Below are positions 1 to 9,060 of a stretch of DNA of 64,000 nt, one piece after another. The position numbers and the translations under genes are program-made. The DNA is from Vicingus serpentipes. Its GTDB lineage: Bacteria; Bacteroidota; Bacteroidia; Flavobacteriales_E; Vicingaceae. Location of the stretch: the NCBI RefSeq assembly GCF_007993035.1, contig NZ_VOOS01000003.1, positions 461,501 through 525,500 on the forward strand, written 5' to 3'. A model generated the notes under the pieces. The model was given only the letters and a program-made list of their open reading frames with translations, did no database searches and was not told the origin of the DNA. Position 1 is the stretch's first letter. Each line of letters begins with the position of its first letter.

Positions 1-297
1 TTTATCTTTAGTATCGAAATGAACAATTATTTTGTAGGGCTTATTTGGAGTGATGTTTTCTTTAGGAATTTCTACTGAAGTACAATCGCAATCAACTTTT
101 GGAGAGATTAATTGTAATGGAATTTTTCCGTTATAAGTAAAATTATAGGTTAATGTAATTTGATGTCCTTCATCAACCTTCATAAATTTTTGAGTAGGTT
201 TTTCAAAAATAATATTATCAGAAGTTTGAGAAAAAGAAAAGCCTGCTACTAAAAGTAGTAGCAGGCTTAAACTAAACTTAATAAAGTTACATAACAT
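1..297 (-). CDS. DUF1573 secreted protein, C-terminus beyond window
   Basis: Partial gene: 99 codons are open from an ATG at 297 and run off the left edge. The N-terminus is a clear signal peptide (MLCNFIKFSLSLLLLLVAGFSFSQ-type hydrophobic run ending in a Q after the cleavage site). The mature part has the beta-sandwich style of DUF1573, with a C-D-C-T motif near residue 76 that matches the G-C-G-C-T motif region of the neighbour at 314-781. It lies 16 bp downstream of that gene, same strand, so the two are probably co-transcribed paralogues. Function of DUF1573 proteins is not established; they are exported, Ig/ASPM-SPD-2-Hydin-like domains common in Bacteroidota. Oddity: a terminator-like hairpin lies inside the signal-peptide codons. 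Confidence 0.8.
   Translation of the reverse strand, partial: MLCNFIKFSLSLLLLLVAGFSFSQTSDNIIFEKPTQKFMKVDEGHQITLTYNFTYNGKIPLQLISPKVDCDCTSVEIPKENITPNKPYKIIVHFDTKDK
231..268 (-). terminator. Terminator-like hairpin inside a coding region
   Basis: On the minus strand a perfect 13-bp stem (arms at 256-268 and 239-251, loop of 4) is followed directly by a T-rich run (TTCTTTTTCT). It fits an intrinsic terminator for the upstream DUF1573 gene (314-781), but it lies within the signal-peptide codons of the next gene. It may act as an attenuator that lowers expression of the second gene. Confidence 0.6.
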
Positions 298-313
298 AAC
301 CTAACCTAATATC

Positions 314-781
314 TTAATTTGCAACTGGAGCACCAGTAGCGTTCTCTTTTACTGGAGTTGTTTTAGGAGCAATAATATTTCCTTTAATTCTAATTACTTT
401 AGTTGCTTCAGTAGCATTTGAAGTAATTGTAACTGACTTATTAATAGCACCTAATCTCTTAGTGTCATATTTTACCTTAATTACAGATTTTTCACCAGGT
501 AAAATTGGTTCTTTTGGCCATGTTGGAACTGTACATCCACAACTTCCTCTAGAGTTTGAAATAATTAATGGTTCTTTACCAGTGTTAGTAAATACAAATT
601 CTCTAACACCATCAGCACCTTGTTCAATTGTACCGTAGTCAATAACTTCAGTCTCAAATGTCATTACTGGTGCATTTGGGTTGTCAATAGTAGTTGCAGC
701 AGCATCAACTTTAGTGTCTTGTGCTTGCATACCTATAATGGTACAAACAACTAACCCAAACGATAATAATACTTTTTTCAT
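314..781 (-). CDS. DUF1573 domain secreted protein
   Basis: 155 residues from the ATG at 781: signal peptide MKKVLLSFGLVVCTIIGMQAQ, then one DUF1573 domain with the family motif GSCGCTVP (about residues 79-86) and a short Pro/Thr-rich tail. The longer frame to 814 begins at a non-ATG codon and would overlap a TAnnTTTG -7 element at 812-819, so the ATG at 781 is preferred. It is exported to periplasm or surface; molecular role unknown. First gene of a two-gene set with the partial DUF1573 paralogue, and divergent from valS. Confidence 0.85.
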   Translation of the reverse strand: MKKVLLSFGLVVCTIIGMQAQDTKVDAAATTIDNPNAPVMTFETEVIDYGTIEQGADGVREFVFTNTGKEPLIISNSRGSCGCTVPTWPKEPILPGEKSVIKVKYDTKRLGAINKSVTITSNATEATKVIRIKGNIIAPKTTPVKENATGAPVAN

Positions 782-811
782 AGTTTTTAGTTTTAATTGA
801 TTTTTCGTAAA

Positions 812-819
812 CAAACTTA
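812..819 (-). promoter_or_regulatory. Candidate -7 promoter element for DUF1573 gene
   Basis: TAAGTTTG on the minus strand matches the Bacteroidota -7 consensus TAnnTTTG and lies about 30 nt before the ATG at 781. No good -33 TTTG is seen. Confidence 0.45.
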
Positions 820-935
820 TGGTTAATCTCTTTTGTAATAAATGTTATTAACACTTCTTTAACAAAATGAATATCAACACAACATCGATACTATCTAATA
901 TTATGCCAAATAATAATTTTCAGCATTATATTCTA

Positions 936-966
936 TTGAATCTTGCATCGTAAAATGTTACATTTG
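936..966 (+). promoter_or_regulatory. Candidate valS promoter (TTG / TAnnTTTG)
   Basis: TTG at 936-938, 20-nt spacer, then TACATTTG at 959-966, matching the Bacteroidota -33/-7 pattern. It predicts a transcript start near 972 and a leader of about 38 nt before the valS ATG. Confidence 0.55.
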
Positions 967-1009
967 CTGACTTAAAAATACAATAGATTTTATAATTAAT
1001 ACACAAGTA

Positions 1010-3637
1010 ATGGAGATTGCAAAAAACTATTCACCAAAAGATATAGAAAGTAAATGGTATGAATACTGGATGAAAAATGATTTTTTCAGCTCAGTTCCAG
1101 ATGATAGAGAGCCATATACAATTGTAATTCCACCTCCAAATGTTACGGGTGTTTTACATATGGGGCATATGTTAAATAATACAATTCAAGATGTATTGAT
1201 TAGAAAAGCGCGTATGGAAGGGAAGAATGCATGTTGGGTTCCTGGTACTGATCATGCATCTATTGCTACAGAATCAAAAGTGGTAAATCTTTTAAGAGAA
1301 AAAGGTATAAACAAAAGAGATATAGGAAGAGAAAAGTTTTTAGAACATGCATACGAATGGAAGGATAAGTATGGAGGTATTATACTTGATCAATTAAAAA
1401 GATTAGGAGCAAGTTGCGATTGGAATAGAACTCGTTTTACTATGGAACCTAAACTGAATGAAGCTGTAATTCATTCTTTTGTTGAGTTACATAAAAAAGG
1501 ATACATATATAAAGATTGGAAGATTGTAAATTGGGATCCAACAGCCCAAACAACTTTATCTAATGAAGAAGTAATCCGTAAAGATGTTCAGTCTAAATTG
1601 TATCATGTTAAATATAAATTAGCTGATAGTGATGAATACATTGTAATAGCTACAACTCGTCCTGAAACAATAATGGGAGATAGTGCAGTATGTGTTCACC
1701 CAAAAGATGAACGTTACTTTCATTTACATGGTAAAAAAGTAATTGTTCCAATGGTTGGAAGAGAAGTGCCAATTATTTGTGATGATTATATAGATATTGA
1801 GTTTGGGACAGGAATGTTAAAAGTTACTCCAGCACATGATACAAATGATTATGAAATTGGACAACGTCATAATTTAGAAGTGATAGATACTTTTAATGAT
1901 GATGGAACTATTAGTGAGGTTGCAGGAATATTCGTAGGAGAGGATCGTTTTGTTGTTCGTAAAAAAGTAGCTAAATTATTAGAAGAGAAAGGGCAGTTAG
2001 TTAAGGTTGAGGAAATTACAAATAATGTTGGTTTTTCAGAAAGAAATCCTGATACAGTAGTTGAGCCTAAATTGTCTCTTCAATGGTTCGTAAAGATGGA
2101 TGAAATGGTAAAGCCAGCTTTAGAACATGTAATGAATGATGACATACAGTTTTATCCATCAAAATTTAAAAACACTTATAATCACTGGTTAGAGAATATT
2201 AGAGAGTGGCCAATTTCTCGTCAACTATGGTGGGGACAACAAATCCCCGCTTATTATTATAATGAAGTTAACGATTATGTTATTGCGGAGACTAAAGAAG
2301 AAGCTTTAGAGTTAGCTAAAATAGAGTCAGGTAATTCAAGTTTAAAGTTAGATGATTTAAGACAAGATGAAGATGTTGTAGATACATGGTTTTCTTCTTG
2401 GTTATGGCCAATTTCTGTATTTGATGGATTTGGAGAAGATAAAACAGAAATAGACTATTATTACCCAACTAATGTTTTGGTTACAGGTTGGGATATTATT
2501 TTCTTTTGGGTTGCTCGAATGATATTTGCAGGATATGAATTTAAAAATGAACAACCTTTTAAGGATGTTTATTTTACCGGGATGGTGAGAGATAAGCAGC
2601 GAAGAAAGATGAGTAAATCTCTAGGGAATTCTCCTGATGCCTTGGGTTTAATTGATACTTATGGTGCTGATAGTGTTCGTTTTGGGATGCTTTCATGTGC
2701 AGCTGCAGGTAATGATTTATTGTTTGATGAGTCTTTATTAGAACAAGGGGGTAAATTTTCAACTAAAATTTGGAATGCATTTAGATTGGTAAAAGGTTGG
2801 GAAGTTGATGAGTCATTAACACAGCCAGAAAGTGCTAAGATTGCTATTGAATGGTTCGATTCTAAATTAAATGGAACATTAATTTCTATTGAAGACAATT
2901 TTTCAAAATATAGGTTGTCAGATGCTTTAATGAGTACTTATAAATTAATATGGAACGACTTCTGTTCTTGGTACTTAGAATGTGTAAAGCCAGAGTACTT
3001 AAAGCCAATTGATAAAGCTACTCTTAAAGTTACTATTAACTATTTCGAACAACTATTAAAAGTATTGCATCCTTTTATGCCATTTGTAACGGAGGAGTTA
3101 TGGCAAAATATTGAAGAAAGAAAAGAAGGTGAAACAATTATGTTGTTGGATTATCCAAAAACTGGTAAAGTTAATATGCATTTGTTAGCTGATTTTGAGT
3201 ATACCACAAATGTTATTTCTGAAATAAGAACTTTACGTAAATCGAAAAATATAGCTAATAAAGACCAGATTGAATTATTGGTTAAGAAAAACGAAAATAT
3301 TAATCTAGATTTAGATACTTTAGTTAGTAAATTAACTAATTTATCAAGCTTAACTTATGTTGATAATAAAGTTGATGGAGCTTTCTCATTTGTAGTAAAA
3401 AGTAATGAGTATTATATTCCTTTAGCAGGAAATGTTGATGTAGAGGCTGAAATTGAAAAGATTAAAGCTGAATTAGAATATGCAAAAGGGTCGTTAAATA
3501 TTGCAAATAAAAAATTAAGTAACGAAAAATTTGTTTCAGGTGCACCAGAGCAAGTAGTAGCTGCAGAGCAAAAGAAAAAAATAGATGCTGAAGCTAAAAT
3601 TAAAGTTTTAGAGGAGCAGTTGGCTAGTTTAAATTAA
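1010..3637 (+). CDS. valS: Valine--tRNA ligase
   Basis: Class I aminoacyl-tRNA synthetase of 875 residues, the usual length. It charges tRNA-Val in the cytoplasm using ATP. Visible landmarks: PPPNVTG and the HIGH-type motif HMGH at residues 50-53, an editing (CP1) domain with TTRPETIMGD around residue 215, the KMSKS loop exactly at 533-537, an anticodon-binding domain, and a C-terminal Lys/Glu-rich coiled coil. The start ATG follows a matching TAnnTTTG promoter. It is monocistronic, closed by a strong terminator at 3724. Identification is secure. Confidence 0.98.
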   Translation: MEIAKNYSPKDIESKWYEYWMKNDFFSSVPDDREPYTIVIPPPNVTGVLHMGHMLNNTIQDVLIRKARMEGKNACWVPGTDHASIATESKVVNLLREKGINKRDIGREKFLEHAYEWKDKYGGIILDQLKRLGASCDWNRTRFTMEPKLNEAVIHSFVELHKKGYIYKDWKIVNWDPTAQTTLSNEEVIRKDVQSKLYHVKYKLADSDEYIVIATTRPETIMGDSAVCVHPKDERYFHLHGKKVIVPMVGREVPIICDDYIDIEFGTGMLKVTPAHDTNDYEIGQRHNLEVIDTFNDDGTISEVAGIFVGEDRFVVRKKVAKLLEEKGQLVKVEEITNNVGFSERNPDTVVEPKLSLQWFVKMDEMVKPALEHVMNDDIQFYPSKFKNTYNHWLENIREWPISRQLWWGQQIPAYYYNEVNDYVIAETKEEALELAKIESGNSSLKLDDLRQDEDVVDTWFSSWLWPISVFDGFGEDKTEIDYYYPTNVLVTGWDIIFFWVARMIFAGYEFKNEQPFKDVYFTGMVRDKQRRKMSKSLGNSPDALGLIDTYGADSVRFGMLSCAAAGNDLLFDESLLEQGGKFSTKIWNAFRLVKGWEVDESLTQPESAKIAIEWFDSKLNGTLISIEDNFSKYRLSDALMSTYKLIWNDFCSWYLECVKPEYLKPIDKATLKVTINYFEQLLKVLHPFMPFVTEELWQNIEERKEGETIMLLDYPKTGKVNMHLLADFEYTTNVISEIRTLRKSKNIANKDQIELLVKKNENINLDLDTLVSKLTNLSSLTYVDNKVDGAFSFVVKSNEYYIPLAGNVDVEAEIEKIKAELEYAKGSLNIANKKLSNEKFVSGAPEQVVAAEQKKKIDAEAKIKVLEEQLASLN

Positions 3638-3723
3638 AGAAATCTTGTTTTAGCCTCTTTGTTTTTTGAATAAAATAATTTGTTAAATATTATTCGTCGA
3701 AATTAATTATTTGTTAATACTAT

Positions 3724-3752
3724 AAAAAAAGCACATTAATGTGCTTTTTTTT
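3724..3752 (+). terminator. Intrinsic terminator after valS
   Basis: AAAAAAAGCACAT / ATGTGCTTTTTTT inverted repeat with a T-run; it is A/T-flanked on both sides so it could work in both directions. Confidence 0.85.
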
Positions 3753-3823
3753 ATATATTCGGTGCAACTTTAATGTAGATATAGTAGTCTACTCTCAAAA
3801 CATAAATTAAATTGAATAAAAAT

Positions 3824-6800
3824 ATGAAGAATATTTTCTTACTAGCCTTGCTAACTTTAGCAAATGTATTCACTTTTGCTCATGGGCATAAAAATTCTGA
3901 ATCAGATTTTCATTTTACAGAAAATAAAGGTCAGATAAATAAAGTTGTTAAATATCATACAAAACTTCATGTTGGAGATATTTATTTTGAATCAAATGCA
4001 TTTACATTTGACCTTTATTCTGAAGAAGACTTAAATCAGCTATACCAGAGGAGACATACGAAAAAAGGTAGAGAGCTTGCTGATGACTCTGAACTAATGT
4101 TAAGGAAAAATGTTTATAAAATGAATTTTGTAAATTCAAATTCATCAGTTTCGGTATCTGGGAATGAGGAAATGGAAGGAGTTAAAAATTATTTAAGAGG
4201 TAATGATCCTACAAAATGGGCTTCAGGTGTTAAGTCTTTCTATCATTTAAATTATAATAATATTTATGATAATATTGATGCAGAAGTTTATCCTAAAGAT
4301 GATTTTTTGAAATATGATTTTATTGTAAAAGTAGGGGGTAATCCTAATGATATTCTTATAAACTATGAAGGTGTTTCATCTTTAAGTTTAAATAATGGTT
4401 CATTAGAAGTAGAGTTGCCAAATACGCATGTGAAAGAACTAGCACCAGTAGCTTATCAAACAATAAATGGGGTAAAAACCAATGTAAGATGTAAGTTTGT
4501 TTTAAATGGAAATAACGTTTCTTTTACATTTCCTGACGGATATAATACAAATGAAGAACTAATTATTGATCCAACTTGGGTGTTTTCAACTTTAACAGGC
4601 TCTACAGCTGATAACTGGGGGTTTACAGCAACTTACGATGATAATGGAAATTTTTATGGAGGAGGTATAGCATTTGCAAGTGGTTTTCCAACTACAGCAG
4701 GTGCTTATGATGTTTCTTTTGGAGGTGTAATAGATGCTGCAATTATAAAATATAATCCAACTGGAACTGCAAGAGTATATGCAACTTATTTAGGAGGCAG
4801 TAGAGCAGATCAGCCCCATAGTTTAGTAACAAATGCAGCAGGTGAACTTGTAATTTTAGGAGTAACAGCCTCTACTAATTTCCCTACAAGTCCAGGGGCA
4901 TATAGTACTTCTCATAGTGGAGGTAATACTGTCAGTCCGAATTCAGCACAATTTACAGGAGGGTCTGATATTTTCGTTACTAAATTAAATGCAGCAGGAA
5001 ATGCTTTAATAGGAAGTACATATATTGGAGGAAGTGGAAATGACGGTTTATCATTAAATACAAATTTAAACTTTAACTACTCTGATGAAAATAGAGGAGA
5101 GGTAGTAATTGATAATAATGGAGATATTTATATTGCTTCTACTTCAAACTCTACAAATTATCCTACAACTGCAGGTTGTCATCAACCAAATAGAGCAGGT
5201 AATTATGACGCTGTAGTTTCAAAATTTTCAGCAACTCTAGATGTTTTGCATTGGTCTACATATATGGGAGGTTCTAGCGGTGATGCTGGATATTCTATAA
5301 GGGTGAATGAGTCGAATAATACTGTGGCAGTATGTGGAGGTACAGTAAGTAATGATATTGGAACGACTCCGGGTGTTATAAAGCCTACTTATGGAGGTTC
5401 AACAGATGGGTATATTGGTGTTTTAAATAATGCAGATGGGTCATTAAATGCATTAACTTATATTGGTACAAATTCTTATGATCAAGCTTATATTTTAGAA
5501 GTAGATAAATTTGGTGATATTTTTGCAACTGGACAGTCAAAAGGTGCTTATCCTGTTTCTGGAGGAGTTTATAGTAATGCAAATTCACCTCAATTTATTC
5601 ATAAAATGAGTGGTGATTTAACCACTACAGATTTTAGTACGGTTTTCGGTTCAGGCTCAAATACTGCCGTAGATATTTCTATTACAGCGTTTTTAGTTGA
5701 TAATTGTAGTAATATTTATGTAGCAGGTTGGGGAGGGGGCTCTAACAATGAAGGGTCAACTACAGGTATGCCTGTAACTGCGAATGCAATAGATGGAACA
5801 ACTGATGGTAGTGACTTTTATTTTATTGTATTAGAGAGAGATGCTCAAAGTTTATTGTATGGTACATACTTTGGGGATGCTTCTTCTGACGAACATGTTG
5901 ATGGTGGTACTTCTCGTTTTGATAAGAAAGGAACAATTTACCAAGGCGTTTGTGCTGCTTGTGGAGGTGGTAATAATTTTCCTACTTCGCCTGGAGCATA
6001 CTCTAGCACTAACGGATCCTCTAATTGTAATTTCGGAGCCATAAAAATTGGTTTAGATTTTCAAGGAGTTACTGCAAGCGCAATTGACCCAGGACCTCAA
6101 ACACTTTGTAACCCTCCGTTTGATGTTAATTTTGATGCAGGAACAACTCCTCCACCTAATACTTATTGGGACTTTGGAGATGCAACAACTTTAGGGGTAG
6201 GGGTTGATTATACTCCAACACATACTTATGCTGATTCTGGTACTTATACGGTAATGTATGTAGCTATCGACTCTTCTTCATGTAATATTGCTGATACAGT
6301 ATATTTCACTGTAGATGTTATCCAAACAGGAACATTGACGGCAAGTATAGATATACCTCCTTATGATCCTTGTACTGTTGGAGGACTAACTGTAGATTAT
6401 AACTTTACAGGAACTGGAGCCGATTCTCTTTGGTGGGATATGGGTAATGGCACAACATATATTGATAGTGTTGACTTTAGTTATACTTATAACACACCTG
6501 GCACATACTATGTAGAGATGCAAGCCTATGAATTTGCATGTGGTGGATTTGTATCAATTAAGGATACTATAGATTTTAACCCAGTATTTACGTCTGTTAC
6601 TGCAGTTGATCCTGGGCCTCAAACATTATGTAATCCACCTTTTGATGTGACTTTTGATGCAGGAGGAACACCTCCGAATACTTATTGGGATTTTGGAGAT
6701 GGAACTACACTTGGAGTAGGAGTTGATTATAATCCAACTCACACTTATGCAGATTCTGGTACATATATAGTGATGTCTGTAGCAATTGATTCTAACTCTT

Positions 6801-8929
6801 GTAATTTTTCTGACACAGCTTATTTTACAGTAGACGTTATTCAAACAGGTACATTAGATGCTCAAATTAATATACCATCTTATGACCCGTGTTCTGTTGG
6901 TGGTTTAACTGTGAACTATAATTTCACAGGCTCTGGAGCAGATTCACTTTGGTGGGATATGGGTGATGGAACTACCTATAGTGATAGTGTTAACTTTAAC
7001 TATATATATAATACTCCGGGTACTTATTATGTAGAGATGCAAGCTTATGAATTTGCATGTGGAGGGTTTGTTTCAATAATAGATACTATTGATTTTAACC
7101 CTGTATTTACATCTGTTACTGCAGTTGATCCAGGTGATCAAACAATATGTAATGCACCATTTAATGTAGATTTTGATGCTGGAGGTACTCCTGCAAATAC
7201 ATTTTGGGATTTTGGAGATGGAACAACATTAGGAATAGGTGTTGATTACACTCCAACACATACATATGCAGATACAGGCAGTTATGTTGTAATGTCAGTA
7301 GCAATTGATTCTTCAACATGTAATATTGCTGATACAGCATATTTTAATATTACTCTTATTCAACCAGCTGCGTTAGATGCACAAATCGTAATACCTGCTT
7401 ATGATCCATGTACTACCGGTGGTTTAACTGTAGATTATTCATTTACAGGAGCAGGAGCAGATTCTTTATATTGGAATATGGGTGATGGCACAACTTATAT
7501 TGATAGTGTTAATTTTAGCTATACTTATAATACTCCAGGAACATATTATGTAGAGATGCAAGCGTATGAATTTGCTTGTAGTACAAGTGCTACAATAATG
7601 GATACAATAGATTTTAATCCAGTGTTTACTTCAGTAACAGCAGTTGATCCAGGAGATCAAACGATATGTGCTGCTCCTTTTAATGTTGATTTTGACGCCG
7701 GAGGAACGCCTCCAAATACGTTTTGGGATTTTGGAGATGGAACAACATTAGGAATAGGTGTTGATTACACTCCAACACATACTTATGCAGATACAGGAAG
7801 TTATGTTGTAATGTCAGTTGCAATTGATTCGTCAACTTGTAATATTGCTGATACTGCGTATTTTAATATTTCAATAATTCAACCTGAGGAGTTAGACGCT
7901 CAATTTGTAATACCTCCTTATGATCCATGCCAATCTACTTTGAATGTCAATCTTAGTTTTACAGGAACTGGAGCTGATTCATTGTATTGGAATATGGGGA
8001 ATGGAGATGTTTTTGTTAATGATCAAAATGTTAATTATACCTACACCACACCAGGTGAATTTATTATTGAACTACTTGCTTATGATTTTGATTGTAATGT
8101 TACTGAGTCAATTAGTGATACAGTACGTTTTTTCCCTACTAATGCACAAGTAAACACTTCAATCAACCCTAATGTTGATGTTTGTGGTTCTAATTTAGCT
8201 GTTAATTTTTCATCTGGAAATCCAGCTCCTCCTCAAAATTATTGGGATTTTGGAGATGGAAATACTTCAACAAGTATTGACCCAGTTCATACTTATTTAA
8301 CTTCTGGTACTTATAATGGATTTTTTGTAGCAATTGATTCTAATACTTGTAATATTGCTGATACAATGTATTTCCCAATTACAGTGAATTTAATACCAGA
8401 GTTGAGTGTTAATTTTGAATATGTTCCGCCAGTTCCTTGTGAAGCAATAAATTATTCAGTTGAATTAGCTGCAAATGCAGAAGGAGCTGATTCTATTTAT
8501 TGGACGATGGGTGATGGGACAGAATTTATTAATGACACAATAATTTCTTATGAATATGCTGGTCCGGGAACTTATGCAATTACTGTTACTTTATTTAAAG
8601 AAGGATGTGCTCCTAAAGTATTTTCTAATGGAGCAACTTTTATTGAGTTAGCTGAATCATCAGGTATTGTTCCTAATGTTTTTACACCTAATGGAGATGG
8701 CTTTAATGATGAATTAGTCTTTTTAGGAGTAGATAATACTGAGAATTATAGTATAAGAATTTTTAATAGATGGGGTCAAACAGTTTTTGAATCTACAGAT
8801 GCTCAAGATAATTGGGACGGTAAAGGTTCAAATGATGGTACTTATTTTTATGAGTTGAGATATACGGATGTATGTAGTAATGAAGAAAAATTAGTTACCG
8901 GATATGTAACCCTAATTGGAAAGAATTAA
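3824..8929 (+). CDS. T9SS type B cargo protein with SBBP and PKD repeats
   Basis: Very large exported protein, 1701 residues from the ATG at 3824 (a TTG four codons earlier is less likely). Order: signal peptide (1 to about 20); a DUF7948-like domain (about 30-240, starting near ENKGQINK); an SBBP beta-propeller-like region (about 250-740) with repeated YLGGS and NFPTSPGAY motifs; a PKD array (about 755-1610) with WDFGDG motifs; and a gliding-motility-associated C-terminal domain (about 1613-1701, NVFTPNGDGFND, FNRWGQ). Known of the family: such C-terminal domains direct secretion and surface anchoring by the type IX system. Role is probably adhesion or a surface fibre; substrate unknown. Its last 185 bp are nearly identical to those of the next gene. 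Confidence 0.9.
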   Translation: MKNIFLLALLTLANVFTFAHGHKNSESDFHFTENKGQINKVVKYHTKLHVGDIYFESNAFTFDLYSEEDLNQLYQRRHTKKGRELADDSELMLRKNVYKMNFVNSNSSVSVSGNEEMEGVKNYLRGNDPTKWASGVKSFYHLNYNNIYDNIDAEVYPKDDFLKYDFIVKVGGNPNDILINYEGVSSLSLNNGSLEVELPNTHVKELAPVAYQTINGVKTNVRCKFVLNGNNVSFTFPDGYNTNEELIIDPTWVFSTLTGSTADNWGFTATYDDNGNFYGGGIAFASGFPTTAGAYDVSFGGVIDAAIIKYNPTGTARVYATYLGGSRADQPHSLVTNAAGELVILGVTASTNFPTSPGAYSTSHSGGNTVSPNSAQFTGGSDIFVTKLNAAGNALIGSTYIGGSGNDGLSLNTNLNFNYSDENRGEVVIDNNGDIYIASTSNSTNYPTTAGCHQPNRAGNYDAVVSKFSATLDVLHWSTYMGGSSGDAGYSIRVNESNNTVAVCGGTVSNDIGTTPGVIKPTYGGSTDGYIGVLNNADGSLNALTYIGTNSYDQAYILEVDKFGDIFATGQSKGAYPVSGGVYSNANSPQFIHKMSGDLTTTDFSTVFGSGSNTAVDISITAFLVDNCSNIYVAGWGGGSNNEGSTTGMPVTANAIDGTTDGSDFYFIVLERDAQSLLYGTYFGDASSDEHVDGGTSRFDKKGTIYQGVCAACGGGNNFPTSPGAYSSTNGSSNCNFGAIKIGLDFQGVTASAIDPGPQTLCNPPFDVNFDAGTTPPPNTYWDFGDATTLGVGVDYTPTHTYADSGTYTVMYVAIDSSSCNIADTVYFTVDVIQTGTLTASIDIPPYDPCTVGGLTVDYNFTGTGADSLWWDMGNGTTYIDSVDFSYTYNTPGTYYVEMQAYEFACGGFVSIKDTIDFNPVFTSVTAVDPGPQTLCNPPFDVTFDAGGTPPNTYWDFGDGTTLGVGVDYNPTHTYADSGTYIVMSVAIDSNSCNFSDTAYFTVDVIQTGTLDAQINIPSYDPCSVGGLTVNYNFTGSGADSLWWDMGDGTTYSDSVNFNYIYNTPGTYYVEMQAYEFACGGFVSIIDTIDFNPVFTSVTAVDPGDQTICNAPFNVDFDAGGTPANTFWDFGDGTTLGIGVDYTPTHTYADTGSYVVMSVAIDSSTCNIADTAYFNITLIQPAALDAQIVIPAYDPCTTGGLTVDYSFTGAGADSLYWNMGDGTTYIDSVNFSYTYNTPGTYYVEMQAYEFACSTSATIMDTIDFNPVFTSVTAVDPGDQTICAAPFNVDFDAGGTPPNTFWDFGDGTTLGIGVDYTPTHTYADTGSYVVMSVAIDSSTCNIADTAYFNISIIQPEELDAQFVIPPYDPCQSTLNVNLSFTGTGADSLYWNMGNGDVFVNDQNVNYTYTTPGEFIIELLAYDFDCNVTESISDTVRFFPTNAQVNTSINPNVDVCGSNLAVNFSSGNPAPPQNYWDFGDGNTSTSIDPVHTYLTSGTYNGFFVAIDSNTCNIADTMYFPITVNLIPELSVNFEYVPPVPCEAINYSVELAANAEGADSIYWTMGDGTEFINDTIISYEYAGPGTYAITVTLFKEGCAPKVFSNGATFIELAESSGIVPNVFTPNGDGFNDELVFLGVDNTENYSIRIFNRWGQTVFESTDAQDNWDGKGSNDGTYFYELRYTDVCSNEEKLVTGYVTLIGKN
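6086..8164 (+). repeat. Four tandem 519-522 bp coding repeats (PKD pairs)
   Basis: Units start at 6086, 6608, 7127 and 7646, giving lengths of 522, 519, 519 and 519 bp; the first carries one extra codon. Each encodes two PKD domains, one beginning near DPGxQT and one near the YDPC segment. A fifth, diverged unit follows from 8165. Units 2-4 share long stretches at nucleotide level, e.g. the DFGDGTTLG codons. Confidence 0.9.
8745..8929 (+). repeat. Direct repeat copy 1 (C-terminal domain codons)
   Basis: 185 bp matching 11561-11745 with a single mismatch (A at 8920 versus T at 11736). It covers the last 61 codons plus stop. Confidence 0.95.
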
Positions 8930-8951
8930 TTTTTTGTTAAATAATTGCATT

Positions 8952-8985
8952 AAAAAGAGAAAATCATTCGATTTTCTCTTTTTTT
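8952..8985 (+). terminator. Intrinsic terminator after first PKD gene
   Basis: AAAAAGAGAAAATC / GATTTTCTCTTTTT stem with a 4-nt loop and a long T-run. Confidence 0.85.
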
Positions 8986-8995
8986 TTTAACTTAA

Positions 8996-9024
8996 TTTGA
9001 ATATTAAAAATATGTTTATATTTT
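8996..9024 (+). promoter_or_regulatory. Candidate promoter of second PKD gene
   Basis: TTTG at 8996-8999, 17-nt spacer and TATATTTT at 9017-9024 (one mismatch to TAnnTTTG). It lies between the upstream terminator and the ATG at 9061. Confidence 0.35.
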
Positions 9025-9060
9025 AGATGATTAATATATAAAATGCTTTAAATCAAACAT

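Noticed and set aside
3812-3823. TTG start for the 1701-residue protein and other TTG starts for ung, birA, coaD, mscS and the HAD gene
   Set aside because: An ATG follows within a few codons in each case and gives the expected signal peptide or domain start.
6626-6844. Minus-strand open frames inside the PKD repeats, and other long frames antisense to valS, lon, guaB and others
   Set aside because: They lie wholly within strongly supported genes and have low-complexity sequence without any family signature.
6086-8164. Regular repeats considered as a CRISPR array
   Set aside because: Units are 519 bp, in frame, and encode PKD domains; no short direct repeats with spacers.
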